Positions 11,317 through 22,189 of a stretch of DNA of 64,000 nt are shown in pieces; position 1 is the stretch's first letter; the number at the start of each line of letters is the position of its first letter. A program made the position numbers and the translations under genes. The notes beneath the pieces were generated by a model that was not told the origin of the DNA, ran no database searches, and saw only the letters and a program-made list of their open reading frames with translations. Source of the stretch: Cristatella mucedo (Eukaryota; Bryozoa; Phylactolaemata; Cristatellidae); contig WPIO01000116.1 in the NCBI GenBank assembly GCA_009760855.2, positions 1-64,000 on the forward strand. The letters are read 5' to 3'.

Positions 11317-12745
11317 AATAATAATAATAATAATGCACTTGATAAAGCACCCGCAGAGAACTTAATCTCTTTCTAGGCGCATTACATTTGCCGCAAATTC
11401 AAACGCTATTGAATGGTGAGTAATATCATTCTTGATAAACTTACAAAATGAATAACATGGTTAGGGGTGACATGCACAGGGTCAGCATGCAAATGTTGTT
11501 AGTGGCAGCATGCACAGCGTCAGCACGCATAAGCACATCAAGGACGAATCACAAGGTCCCACTAAATGCGGTCCTAACTAGGTGTGTTTTTAAGTTCCTT
11601 TTAAATGCGGTCAGGTCAGGTGATGTTCTGACGCAGGTCGGGGGGGGGGAGTTCCAGGCTTTGGGAGCATACGAACTAAATGCACGGTCTCCAAAGGATT
11701 TAAGGTTTGTACGAGGTATAGGTAAACTATTACATTCCGGAGAGCTTGTGGTAGCATGCTTAGTCTGCTGGGGAGTAGATCTGAGAGATAGGCTAGAGCA
11801 AAAGAATGAAGTGACCTAAAAGAGAGCAACGTAACCTTGAAGTCGATTCGTTGCTTGACTGGTAGCCAGTGCAGGTCGGCAAGAAGTGGTGCGATATGGC
11901 AAATGCGAAGCTCGCGGCAGACAAGCCTAGCTGGGGAGTTTTGCACCAGCTATAATCGCCTGATTGCACATGCCGGTAGGCCAGCAAGCCGTGAGTTACA
12001 GAAGTCAAAAGGAGATGTCATGTATGCATGGACCAACTTAGATGTGGTATCCTTTTCTAAATAGGCCGAATTGTAGCAATATTATGTAGGTGAAAGTAGG
12101 CAGACTTGACTGTGGAGCTGATGTGGTCGTCTAAATAGAGGTCAATTTGAAACATGAAACCTAGATTTTGAGCTGATTCAACAGGAGATATGCTGGCAGA
12201 GCCAATTTTCAGCATCAGCCTTTCCAATTTCTGAATCACGCTGGGTTTAGCTATAACTAGTAAGTGAGTTTTATCATCGTTTAGTTTTAAATAATTTGTT
12301 GCCATCCATGTGTGGATGTCGTCAATACATGCTGCAAGTGAGTTAAGAGAATTCGAGGTGCTCGACGGTGGGGAGGGATCAAAGCGAAGATGCCACTGAG
12401 TGATATAGAAGTGAAAGGAAGATCACATAGAAGTGAAAGACTAGATCATGCTTGGTAATCACATATGCCGTTGTACACCCTAAGTGATGCTGAGTCTGTG
12501 AAGTGATTAGCTGTAAAGCCTGACTAGAACTTACTAGGAAGGCTGGAAGTTTTAACATAGGAGTTCAGCTGGTCGGCCACGACCGGATCCACTGATTTTG
12601 ATAGAAATGGTAGAAGAAAGAGTGGGCGATAGATGCTCAAGTTCTCTTTGTCTAGTGCCGCTTTCTTGAGAAGTGGCCTGGCTACAGCTTTTTCGAAAGG
12701 TGCTGTGACATGACCACCTGAGGCTAATGACATATTAACGACATA
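11317..12745 (-). mobile_element. LINE-A 3' half
   Basis: From (AAT)n at 11317 through the UTR to the ORF2 C-terminal and partial RT regions (KLNDDKTHLLVIAKPSVIQ, FEKAVARPLLKKAALD) on the minus strand. A poly-G run near 11641 and other indels break the frame. Its 5' side joins the same non-LINE sequence (12746-13160) as the copy at 28852-30110. Confidence 0.85.
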
Positions 12746-13160
12746 GAAAGGGAGTCAGCTCCCTGTAGACCATGTGCAAATTTATTATTATTATTTGTGA
12801 CGCTTCTTGATAGACGCAAAGTTTTTTTAGGGTCCTACAAATAGGAGATATAGTTAAATATCTTTCAATCAACTATTTAATATAATAATTGAATTTATAT
12901 ATATATATAAATTAAATAAATAATTGAAGTTTTAATTAAACATCTAGGCTCAACGAGTAGAACTTGTTGGTTAAAAGTTAGAAAGTAACCGATCGGAGAG
13001 AGAGTCGCAAACTATTTCTCCACTGTCTTCAGCCATCGAATATCTTTATAATTAACGGTATGGCTGAATTTCTTTGGATTTTATACCAGTGCAGGTACTG
13101 ATAAAGTACCGGAATGCTTATTTTCAACGTATACGAACCTAGTATCTGTTTTCTGTAAAT
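12746..13160. repeat. Repeat H, copy 1
   Basis: About 400 bp shared with 30111-30520 (common words CATCTAGGCTCAA, TTCAGCCATCGAATATCT, GGTACTGATAAAGTACC), each adjacent to a LINE-A copy at an equivalent position. It contains an AT-alternating run at about 12896-12910. The family is unknown. Confidence 0.75.
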
Positions 13161-13185
13161 CATATTCTGAATTCATTTTTCCGCC

Positions 13186-13261
13186 CAGTTTCCCTTCTAC
13201 CATTCCTATCAAAGACACTCGAACGGGTCGTGGCGGACCAGCTGAACTCGTATATCGAAAG
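13186..13261 (+). mobile_element. LINE-A RT scrap
   Basis: A 75-bp piece encoding LINE-A LLPFLSKTLERVVADQLNSY-type sequence, opposite in strand to the next fragment. A similar isolated piece lies at about 35795-35872. Confidence 0.75.
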
Positions 13262-13745
13262 GAGTGTGGGCCAGGTTTTGTGAGCATACGAACTAAAGGC
13301 ACGGTCTACATTAAATTTGAGATTTGTACGAGGTATGGGTTAACAGTTATATTCCTAAAAGGTCTTATAGGTATTTAGTAGCCGAATAAGGAATGGGCCT
13401 ACAAGAGAGAGACAAAACTTTTAAGTCACGCATCGTTTGACTGGAAGCCAGTGCAGATCAGCGAGAAGCTGTGTGATGTGGCAGCTGGGAAGTTCACTAT
13501 AGACAAGCCCAGTTACAGAGTTTTGCATCAGCTGTAAGCGCCTGAGTGCACAGGCCGGTAGACCGGCAAGCAGTGAGTTACAAAAGTCAAGAAGGGATGT
13601 CACAAATGCAGTGACCAATTTAGGTGTGGTATCCCTGTCTAAAATACCCAAATTTTAGCAATGATGTGTAGGTGAAAGTAGACAGACTTGATTGTGGAGC
13701 TGATTTTGTCGTCTGATTAAATGTCGCTCTTGAACATGACATCTA
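13262..13745 (-). mobile_element. LINE-A fragment at outer end of unit 2
   Basis: The minus strand encodes LINE-A C-terminal sequence (TAFVTSLLDFCNSLLAGLPACALRRLQLMQNS). The part from about 13530 rightward mirrors the LINE-A scrap at 7490-7715. Confidence 0.8.
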
Positions 13746-14287
13746 GGTTTCGTGGTGAACATTTGGAAGATATATTCCCAAAAGATCTAAGCAGGTACTG
13801 TCACAAACATACTTATGTATGGAACGTACAACGTGAGAGAAAATGCAAATGCCACTCAGAAGCCACCGTGCACGCATGCAGGTTTAGCATCGCACGAACG
13901 AAAGGCCATGATTAGGGCTCAATAAGGACGCGGAGCTGCAATGCACAGGGCAACACCACACTTCGGCAACCACGATGCCAGGCAATGGGGTACTGCAGCT
14001 AGATGACGTCATCTCTGACAATCGGCTGAGACTTAGCAATGAATAATGGCCACCTAGATGGCACTCTATGTCCGGTGTTAGTCAGACACGTAACTAGTAA
14101 CATTCGCAGAAAACTCAAGAGCACGCAGATATGCAAATTATGCAGGAATGTAGAAATGTTGAAGGGTCAATCGGACGATGGCTGACTGAAAGAGGTGCCT
14201 ATTCATCTGAGACTTATAAGGTCAGGCAAGGTCATTGCAGCTATTGACTTTCTCGAATGCTGCGATTGGTAGACTGAGGACATCCTA

Positions 14288-14386
14288 CGGTGGGTGATTC
14301 TTTATTGCTGCCGAAAGCGGTGGCGATAGCCGTAAAGGCTCCTCTTATGCTACGCAAAAGAGGCTATTAAATTAGCTACTATACAT
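14288..14386 (+). mobile_element. SINE family G, 5'-truncated, unit 2
   Basis: It matches the body and 3' end of the SINE (GGTGGGTGATTC...GGCGATAGCCGT) but lacks the tRNA-like head with boxes A and B that is kept at the mirror position in unit 1. Confidence 0.75.
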
Positions 14387-15146
14387 TGTATCTGTTTTAT
14401 ATGGTCAGCCGTCGCCATCAAACTGTAGCTCTATGTGTTACATAGTTGCAGATTGCTTTCATTTTACCATCCTCGTCGTGGCTGCCAATCCTTCTGAGGG
14501 CGGCGATCCTTGGTCGCCCTCTGCCGCTTAAGCTGTAAGCCACTCTGCAAAGGATGAAGCTTTTAGATTGAATACAATTAATGTCAATTTAGCCTTTGAA
14601 AAATCTAATCTTCGACTTAACACCGATTAAATCGCTTTGATGGGAAAGCGCTCTGGACGTCTCTGCTCAAACGTTCTGCAGCGTCAGTAGGCCTTGAAAG
14701 CGGCAAAGGAATGCCATCGGTTGGAGAATTGAAACTTTACTAAATGGATTTGGGATGCGAACTGAAGGGCGATAGCAAGTGGTATCATGGAATAATTACT
14801 TTCAGGACTGGAGCCTGTGCGTCACTACAAGCTTTGAATAAGCCTTTACGGGAGGCATAATTTCATTGACTGGTCTCACGACCTCGCAGTCTCCCTGTGT
14901 TAAAGAGAGTACTAGATTAACTGGACAAAATCTAGTCAAGTACTCTCCCCGGTCAATAGTTGTACCCGAGACGGTCTTGAGACAAGTCTCAAGGGAATAT
15001 ACAAAGACTATAGGTGGAGACTAAAGTAACGTGATGCAGTGGCTAGACGAAACCGTTTTCAGCTGTCAGTAGAAGCATAGGCCGAAATTAATTCAGCGAA
15101 TCGTAAATTGTACATTAGTGACGATTTGTCTTTTCCTCACACTACT

Positions 15147-15248
15147 ATGGCTTCCTACGTCGCACAGGCCACCGTTCTATGCTCACAGTTGACAGCTTTC
15201 ATGATTTTTCTTGTTGTTGTAGAAGTCATAGCAGTATATCGACGTGGC
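15147..15248 (+). CDS. Possible membrane/leader exon, unit 2
   Basis: An ATG at 15147 opens a hydrophobic peptide (VLCSQLTAFMIFLVVVEVIAV) and the frame meets a donor-like GGC|GTAAGA at 15249. It lies 150 bp upstream of the CTLD exon. Against it: the predicted donor is phase 0 while the CTLD exon needs phase 1, unit 3 has lost the ATG (ACTATTGC), and unit 1 is interrupted here by a LINE tail and has lost the donor. It may be untranslated flank. Confidence 0.25.
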
Positions 15249-15396
15249 GTAAGATATAATAAACGTAAGGAGCTGGCCAGATCGAACTCATATACGACGA
15301 AACAATTTCTTTAAGTTGTTGTCAATTTTGCTGTCACTTGTGGTACACGAACGCATTAACTATTATTCCATGATACCGTTATCATTTGACGTTCAG

Positions 15397-15537
15397 GCAC
15401 ACGTTATCTGTTTGTGAAAGAAACCCTGACTTGGGAAAAGGCTGAAGGTTACTGTCGCTCTATTGGCATGAAGTTGGCGAAGGTTGACAATCAGGCAGAG
15501 CAGAACTATCTCAAGGCGCACATCAAAGGTACCCCAG
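15397..15537 (+). CDS. C-type lectin upstream CTLD exon, unit 2
   Basis: A 141-bp phase-1/phase-1 exon bounded by GTTCAG at 15396 and CCCAG|GTAATT at 15537/15538. It encodes the first alpha-helix part of a CTLD (LTWEKAEGYCRSIGMKLAKV), with the conserved W..A...C that supplies the first domain cysteine. Joined to 16558-16808 it restores a Glu codon (G|AA) and continues into the LNGKFFWIGL core. The exon with the start of the domain (usually a CP.GW segment) and the signal peptide were not identified. The product is predicted to be secreted or membrane-anchored and carbohydrate- or protein-binding, by family. Confidence 0.75.
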
Positions 15538-16009
15538 GTAATTATTGCCTCGTCTGCCATTTACCATGCTCGTGCTAGTGCCAGTCTGCTCAGCTTGTGA
15601 GCCCCCGAGTCTCTCACCCTTCCAATCCAGCGCTCCTTTTGGTCACAGTTCCAAATGGTTTCATCTCTACTTTTCTGCTTTATCCATCCTGGCATCATTC
15701 CGTACTGGTTACTGTGATAGCATTCAATTAATTACAATTATTAATTATTTAACTAGTAATCACTAATTATTACACCTTCGAGGCTCTCTTTGATGGTTGT
15801 TGAAGCCACGCATTGAAGAGCCACCCCGAGCTTGTCATCGTGAGTACACGCTTCACATTGACCGGCAAAGTGTTTTTCTAAAACATACTGCCTTAATCGA
15901 AGAAGACTAGCTTCAGTTGAATGTTCAACTAAAACATTCAATGCGACGAGTAAGCGATTCAGTTAATCTACTCAAGCTATGGTACAATTTTCTTCTGATC
16001 ATTAACGGT

Positions 16010-16385
16010 TTTGCCATCAGAAGTCCTGTCGAACCTGCAAGAAATCTAGGTGTCATGTTCTAAAGTGACACTGTCATAAACGACCCTATCAGATCCGAAA
16101 TTAATTCTGCCTACTTTCAACTGCATAACCTACTACCTTTTCCTCCACCGGTCCGAGATTGTGGAGCTCACAGCTACAATCGTAACAAAACGACGACTAC
16201 TCTGCTGCCAAAGACTAGCTGCCGACTATGGAACATCCTTTCCAGCAGTCCTGAGCTACTACTTCCTTGCTACTCATAACCACAACTGCTCTCCTGACTT
16301 AGCTATGCTTCTAGCTTTCTCTGTGTTGCGGAAGATGAAGTCTGTAGGCTATAGAAAATGGACCGAAAGCCGTATAGACTTCATT
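16010..16385 (+). mobile_element. LINE-A plus LINE-C scraps in lectin intron, unit 2
   Basis: Mirror copy of the composite at 4075-4465. It begins with LINE-A sequence around the SARNLGVMF region and continues into LINE-C 3' sequence. Confidence 0.75.
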
Positions 16386-16387
16386 TC

Positions 16388-16466
16388 GGTATGCGAAACC
16401 TTCCAGCCTCACACCCGCAAAATATTTCGGAATTTCTGGGTGTGAGGCTGGAACGTTTTGCATACC
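16388..16466. repeat. 79-bp palindrome, unit 2
   Basis: Same structure as 3996-4074 and nearly identical in sequence. The arms start GGTATGCGAAACC and end with the near-complement. Unit 3 has only a partial version at 33011-33070. Confidence 0.9.
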
Positions 16467-16557
16467 GATGTTCAGATGCATTGTTTTGATTTTTAGTATC
16501 AATTCTGTCTCGATTACTGACAGCTTCCTACAACGAAGTTTCTTTGTTTTATTATAG

Positions 16558-16808
16558 AACTCAATGGAAAGTTCTTTTGGATAGGACTCCATGCTATCAG
16601 CTACCCCTATATCTGGTACTGGAGTTGCGGTTTCAGAAACTTGCGCTACTCATCGTGGGCTTCTGGTGAGCCCAGCTTAGACGGCAACTTCTACTGCACG
16701 ATTCTCGATCCTGGCCGCGATTACTTGTGGAACAACAAAGTCTGCTCTCTTGAGTTCTCGTCGATTTGTGAGTCATGCCATAAAAATCGTCCCAGAAAAA
16801 ATCTATGA
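16558..16808 (+). CDS. C-type lectin terminal exon, unit 2
   Basis: The acceptor TTATTATAG precedes 16558. After the split Glu, 82 codons end at TGA 16806-16808. It encodes the CTLD core and C-terminus: WIGLHA, GEPS at the long-loop calcium-site position, FYCTILD, WNNKVC in place of WND, and FSSICES, then a short basic tail. The first 25 codons are identical in DNA to unit 1. After that the two units differ at 16 codons, 11 of them replacements by my count. Without a complete EPN/QPD-WND set, classical calcium-dependent sugar binding is uncertain. Confidence 0.8.
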
Positions 16809-17886
16809 AGACCATGAAAAGTTGTCGACATTAAATTATATTTCTTGTGCATGAATTTAATCGACTTTACTTCCTATAAACAAACATGCAACATTAGTTT
16901 CTCCACTACGATTGTAAATTGATGACTCGGTGAGAACGTGTGAGACAAAATCCAGACAGCGTGGTGGCCTTGAATGGCTCTTTTAGGTGATTACTGTTGA
17001 GATAATAATGGTGATGCATTTGACATAGCGCCCTCAGAGGACTCAATCTCTTTCCAGGCACTTTACACTTCCTACATAGGATCCATCAACAAAGAATAAT
17101 CAAACACAATCGGTCCTCAAACGTCATTTCTGTGGTGGCATCACTTCATCGTTCAAATGTTGCAGCCAAAGTCTTCGAGCAACTTTCACTGATTTAGCAA
17201 CATTCCTTTGCATTTAAAGCTAAAGTGGTTCAAATGGATGAAAGAGCAAATTCAAATGACTCTATTTAGAATACATTCAATCCTTATAAGGAGGAAAAGA
17301 GTAGTAAAATTCCGCACAATTTTCGTTGCTCCTGCTGTCAAAAGTTCGAAATCGTACGAACCAAGCAGTTATACCAAGCAACTTCATCCAAGTGGTCCAT
17401 GGCTTACAGCGAACTTGAAACTACTTAGCTTCCATCAAGGACTTCTTAAGAACCACGATAAACTGTCCATCAAAGGCTTTCCAAAGCCTAAGCTCTATTG
17501 GCTGCGAATCCACGGCATGGAGTGGTACTTTTTTATTGCCGACTGGAGGTTGAAGCAAGCTGAAGGCTTCGCTGCGACGAACGACCTATGATTATTAGAG
17601 AGTATTCAGACTTTGCAGCTTACCTGACAGCTGAGAAAATCGGTAGACGTGCTGAGCGTCCAAGCCTCAATGTCACAAGCCCAATTCCCGGTCGGTCTGG
17701 TATTATTCAACTCTTCTTCTGCACGCAGACCATATATTTAGCGAAAACTAGGCCGCATCCAACGACATTTCCTGAGGTTGAAGCTAAGAGCACAACTGAG
17801 TAATTAGTACGGCCGTCTTGTTCTGATTTTGATTTTTGAACTATTAGAAATCTCTGTTGATACAACAATCATGTAGGTATATATTC

Positions 17887-18741
17887 TGTAACCGCGCAGA
17901 AGCTCGTCCCCCGGCTGGTTACCGGTGGACGGTGTAGTGCAGCGCTGCAGCGCGGTTAAAACACAGGCGGCCACAACTGGGTGCCGAAAGCAACAGCTTA
18001 TTGTGGGCCTGTTTGTACCCAGGTTGGGTTCGGTTGGCTGGGACCAGGCGGCTGTAATGAGGGTCACCGGCTATGCCTGGGTCGGACCTTTGCATTGCCA
18101 GATGTGTGGTGACTAGAGGTCACCGGGGCTCTTGAGTACGAAAAGTTGGCCAAGTAAGTATTGGTGCTAGAGGCTCCCGGTCTCACCAAGTTATGCAGCT
18201 GTATTCGTGAAGGCGTGCTCCGGTTATGCTGCCACGCACGCAAGGGAACGAGTACACAAGGCCCTAGCGGAGCTGGATAGCTCGCTCGTTGTTGATTTGT
18301 ATATTCCGCGTTCCCCGTGTAGCGTGTTCGTGACCCCCCTCGTGTGTTGGCGTCTTTCGGTGGAAGCTTACGACTGTGGTAGTTGTCGGCTCAGACTAGC
18401 CAAGCAGTTACTCAGCCAGCCGGGTTTTGGACGGCGTGCGCTCGTACTGTTGGACTCGTAGTCGGTACCACGACAGGACTGCAGAAGCCTACTGACCCCA
18501 ACTAACACGTTTGTTCGCGCTTGCTACGTCGTCTCGCGCTCCCATAGTGTACTAAGTATAGAACTGTCCCTGTAGACTTGTTTAGTTCCCCAGTTGTTGT
18601 TAGCACATGCGTTGTTATAAAGAGGTTTACCCTGACGGCCGCTCGTCTTACCCTAGCTTGACGGCAGGGTGAGCGGCAGCGTGGCCGGAGTATGGCAGGG
18701 TTTGGCGGGAATTAGCCTCTGACCCCTGGAACTCGGCTACA
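17887..18741 (+). mobile_element. LTR-like element E (solo LTR candidate)
   Basis: A GC-rich 855-bp block beginning TGTAACC and ending GGCTACA, the TG...CA form of retroviral-type LTRs. Flanking 5-mers TATTC and TTTTC are a possible decayed target duplication. A 5'-truncated second copy lies at 54297-55017 and ends AGTTACA. No internal coding region is attached. The strand is arbitrary. Confidence 0.6.
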
Positions 18742-18815
18742 TTTTCTGCTGATTTTGATCTTTGAACTATTAGAAATCTCTGCGGTTACAGCAATCAGGT
18801 AGGTATATATTATGT
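18742..18815. repeat. 65-bp direct repeat flanking element E
   Basis: About 18750-18815 repeats about 17818-17882 (shared TTTGAACTATTAGAAATCTC and GTAGGTATATATT) with several differences. A related segment also ends unit 3 near 35035-35095. Confidence 0.8.
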
Positions 18816-19487
18816 AATAATAATAATAATATTGCTCTTGATAAAGCGCCCTCAGAGAACTTAATCTCTTTCTAGGCGCTTTACATTTGCTTCAAAGGGA
18901 AATGCAATTGAATGGTAAGTAAATTCATGCTTGAAAAACAAACGAAATGAATAATATGGTTAGGGGTGACATGCACAGGGTCAGCATGCAAATGTGGTTA
19001 GTGGCAGCATGCACAGTGTCAGCACGCATAAGCACGTAAAGAGCGAATCGCAGGGACGCACTAAATGCTGTCCTAAATAGGTGTGTTTTTAAGTTCTTTT
19101 TAAATGTGGTAAAGTCAGGCGCTGTTTTGACACAAGTCGGTATTGATTTCTAGGCTTTGGGAGCATACGAACTATACGCACGGTCTCCAAAGGACTTGAG
19201 ATTTATACCAGGTATTGGTAGACTGTTGGATTCCGAAAAGCCGGTTGTGCGATGCCAGGCCAGGTAGGGAAATAGATCTGCAAGATAAGCTGGAGCCAAA
19301 GAATGAAGTGACCTAAAAGTGAGCAATGAAACCTTGAAACAATGCTTTGCTTGACTGGTAGCCAGTGCAGGTCGGCGAGAAGTGGTGTGACGTGGCAACT
19401 GCGAAGCTCACGGCATACACGCCTAGCCACAGAGTTTTGCACCAGCTGCAATCGCCTGATCGCACATGCTGGTAGGCCAGTAAGCAC
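18816..19487 (-). mobile_element. LINE-A 3' fragment
   Basis: (AAT)n, hairpin, UTR and the ORF2 C-terminal region (LTGLPACAIRRLQLVQNSVARR) on the minus strand. It joins the next LINE-A at a TAAGCA microhomology. Confidence 0.9.
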
Positions 19488-21414
19488 ATCAAGGACGAAT
19501 CACAGGGACCCACTAAATGCTGTCCTAAATATGTGTGTTTTTAGGTTCCTTATAAATGTGCTAAGGTCATGGGATGTTCTGACGCAGGTCGGGAGGGAGT
19601 TCCAGGCTTTGGGAGCATACCAACTAAATGCACGGTCTCCAAAGAATTTAAGGTTTGTATGAGGTATTTCTAGACTGTTGGATTCCGAAAAGCGGGTGGT
19701 ACGATGCTTGGCCTGATGGGGTAGTATATGTGACAGATAGGCTGGAGCCATAGAATGAAGGAACCTAAAAGTGAGCGACAAAACCTTGAAGTCAATCCGT
19801 TGCTTTACCGGTAGCCAGTGCAGGTCGGCGAGAAGTGGAGTAATGTGGCAACTGCGAAGCTCACGACAGGCAAGTCTACCTGCCGAGTTTTGCACCAGCT
19901 GCGATCGCCTGATCGCACATGCTGGTAGGCCAGTGAGCAGTGAGTTGCAGAAGTCGAGACGGGATGTCACGAATGCATGAACCAACTTAGATGTGGTATC
20001 TTTATCTAAACAAGCCCGAATTTTAGCAATGTTATGAAGCTGTAAATAGGCAGATTTGATTGTGGAGCTGATATGGTCGTCTAACGAGAGGTCGCTTTGG
20101 AATATGACACCTAGATTTCGAGCAGATTCAACTGGAGATATGCTCACAGAGCCAATTTTGAGAGTCAGCTTTTCCAATCTCTGAATCACTCTGGGTTTGC
20201 CCATAACAAGTAAGTTAGTTTTATCATCGTTTAGTTTTAGAAAATTTGCTGCCGTCCATGTGCTGATGTCATCAATGCATGCAGCTAGTGAGTTTAGAGA
20301 ATTTGAGGTGCTCGAAGGATGGGAGGGATCAAAGCAGAGGTACAACTGAGTGTCATCCGCATAGAAGTGAAAGCCTAGATTGTGCTTGGCAATCACATCA
20401 GCAAGAGGCAGAGTATGAACCGTGAAAAGAACCGGACCTAGCACTGAGCCCTGAGGTACTCCATATTTCAGCGGTACTTCAGATGATCTTTGTCCATTCA
20501 CGTCAATACTCTGGAGTCTCCCACTGAGATAGGACCTGAACCACTGCAGAGCAGTGCCAGTGATGCCCAGGCGAGATGAGAGGCGCTCTAGAAGAACTTT
20601 GTGATCGATGGTATCAAAAGCTGCCGAAAAATCAAGCAAAACAAGCAGAGACACTCTACCCATGTCTGCTTTCCTAACTAGGTCGTTGTATACCCGAAGC
20701 AATGCTGACTCTGTGGAGTGATTAGCTCTACAGCCAGACGGGAACTTACTAGCAAGGTGTGAGGTTCCGATATACGAGTTCAGCTGGTCGGCCACGACCC
20801 GTTCGAGTGTCTTTGATAGGAACGGTAGAAGGGAAACAGGGCGGTAGTTGCTTAAGTTCTCTTGGTCTAGTGTAGCTTTCTTGAGAAGTGGCCTGACTAC
20901 AGCTTTTTTGAAAGGTGCTGGGACATGACCTGAGGCTAATGACATATTAATTATGTTAGTTATGCATGGCAGCAGCAGATCAATCCAACGTAGGAGCAGG
21001 ACAGTGGGAGTAGGGTCCACAGGACTTGTTGTCTTCGTTGATTGAGATGCGAACTTTAGGACTAGATCACTAGTGACCTGCTTACATGCAAACATTAAGG
21101 TGCAGCCAGGAACCGAGGAACAGCATTCTAGTGGGGAGATTGCCATCGCAGGGATGGATTCCCTGATTTTGTCTATCTTCTGCACAAAGAATCGAGAGAA
21201 GCGATCGGCTAGATCATCACAAGGATCATCAGGTGAGGAGCTAATCTGGAAACGGTCGATGAGATCGTTTATTGTCGACATCAGCATTTTTGGATAGTGC
21301 ATCTGTCATGTGATGTGTTGTGATGATTCAACAATGTTTCTATATAAGCTAGAGTTCGCCTTTGATAGGATCGATTGGTCTGACTTACAGTAGTCTTCAT
21401 ATGCCTGTCAAAGG
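19488..21414 (-). mobile_element. LINE-A ORF2, reverse transcriptase part
   Basis: An open frame of 600 codons (19500-21302, minus) encodes a non-LTR reverse transcriptase. By residue: N-terminal linker, LRPVSLLPFLSKTLE-type palm entry at about 151-167, DFSAAFDTID (catalytic Asp, 224-233), GVPQGSVLGP (281-290), YADD (314-317), then the C-terminal domain typical of L2/CR1 elements (LHWLPVKQRIDFK) and a stop at the end of ORF2. Homology continues upstream in frame (SKANSSLYRNIVES, EDYCKSDQ) past a TGA at 21306-21308, so the true ORF is broken. It lacks its 3' UTR because of the junction at 19487. The endonuclease half lies beyond the insertion at 22190-22990. Confidence 0.92.
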
Positions 21415-22189
21415 ACAGTTAGCTCGGATCTTAATCTTATCGGATAGGGATACCACGTCCAAGTTGGTCCATGCATTCGTGACATCTCGTCTCGACTTCT
21501 GTAACTCACTGCTTACTGGCCTACCAGCATGTGCGATCAGGCGATTGCAGCTGGTGCAAACCTCTGCAGCTAGGCTTGTCTGTCGTGAGCGTTGCAGTTT
21601 CCACATTACTCCACTTCTCGCCGACCTGCACTGGTTACCAGTCAAGCAACGAATTGACTTCAAGGTTTTGTCGCTCACTTTTAGGTCTCTTCATTCTATG
21701 GCTCCAGCCTATCTTTCAGATATACTACCCCATCAGGCAAAGCATCGTACCACTCGCTTTTCGGAATCCAACAGTCTAGAAATACCTCGTACAAACCTTA
21801 AATCCTTTGGAGACCGTGCATTTAGCTCGTATGCTCCCACAGCCTGGAACTCCCTCCCGACCTGCATCAGAACATCCCCTGACCTGACCACATTTAAAAG
21901 AAACTGAAAAACATACCTATTTAGGACAGCATTTATTGGGTCCTTGTGATTCGTCCTCGATGTGCTTATGCGTGCTGACACTGTTCATGCTGCCACTAAC
22001 CACATTTGCATGCTGACCCAGTGCATGTAACCCCTAACCATGTTATTCATTTTGTTTGTTTTTCAAGCATGATTTTACTTACTAATCTATTGCGTATCAC
22101 TTTGCAGCAAATGTAAAGCGCCTAGAAAGAGATTAAGTTCTCTGAGGGCGCTTTATCAAGTGCAATATTATTATTATTATTATTATTAT
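21415..22189 (+). mobile_element. LINE-A 3' fragment nested in opposite orientation
   Basis: Starts mid-ORF2 (ILSDRDTTSKLVHAFVTSRL), continues to the ORF2 end and full 3' UTR. The perfect terminal hairpin pairs 22115-22122 with 22147-22154, and an (ATT)n tail ends at 22189. It splits the minus-strand LINE-A element between its endonuclease and RT parts. Confidence 0.92.

Larger units (their letters stand above)
13530..17882 (+). repeat. C-type lectin unit 2 (right arm of inverted duplication)
   Basis: Inverted counterpart of 2789-7715. It keeps both CTLD exons open (15397-15537 and 16558-16808), the 79-bp palindrome (16388-16466), a 5'-truncated SINE (14288-14386), the LINE-A/LINE-C intron composite and an old LINE tail (about 16995-17080). 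It lacks the LINE-A tail found in unit 1. It is ended by an LTR-like insertion at 17887. Unit 3 (31549-35105) aligns with it through about 17882. Confidence 0.85.

Noticed and set aside
16311-16592. Minus-strand ORF MESYPKELSIEFYNKTKKL (and its twin at 3816-4151)
   Set aside because: Antisense of the lectin terminal exon, intron and palindrome. It recurs only because the units are duplicated.
5448-22189. CRISPR-like direct repeats (recurrent AAAGCGCC...TTCTCTGAGGGCG words)
   Set aside because: They are LINE-A 3' ends in both orientations at irregular spacing, and the genome is eukaryotic.
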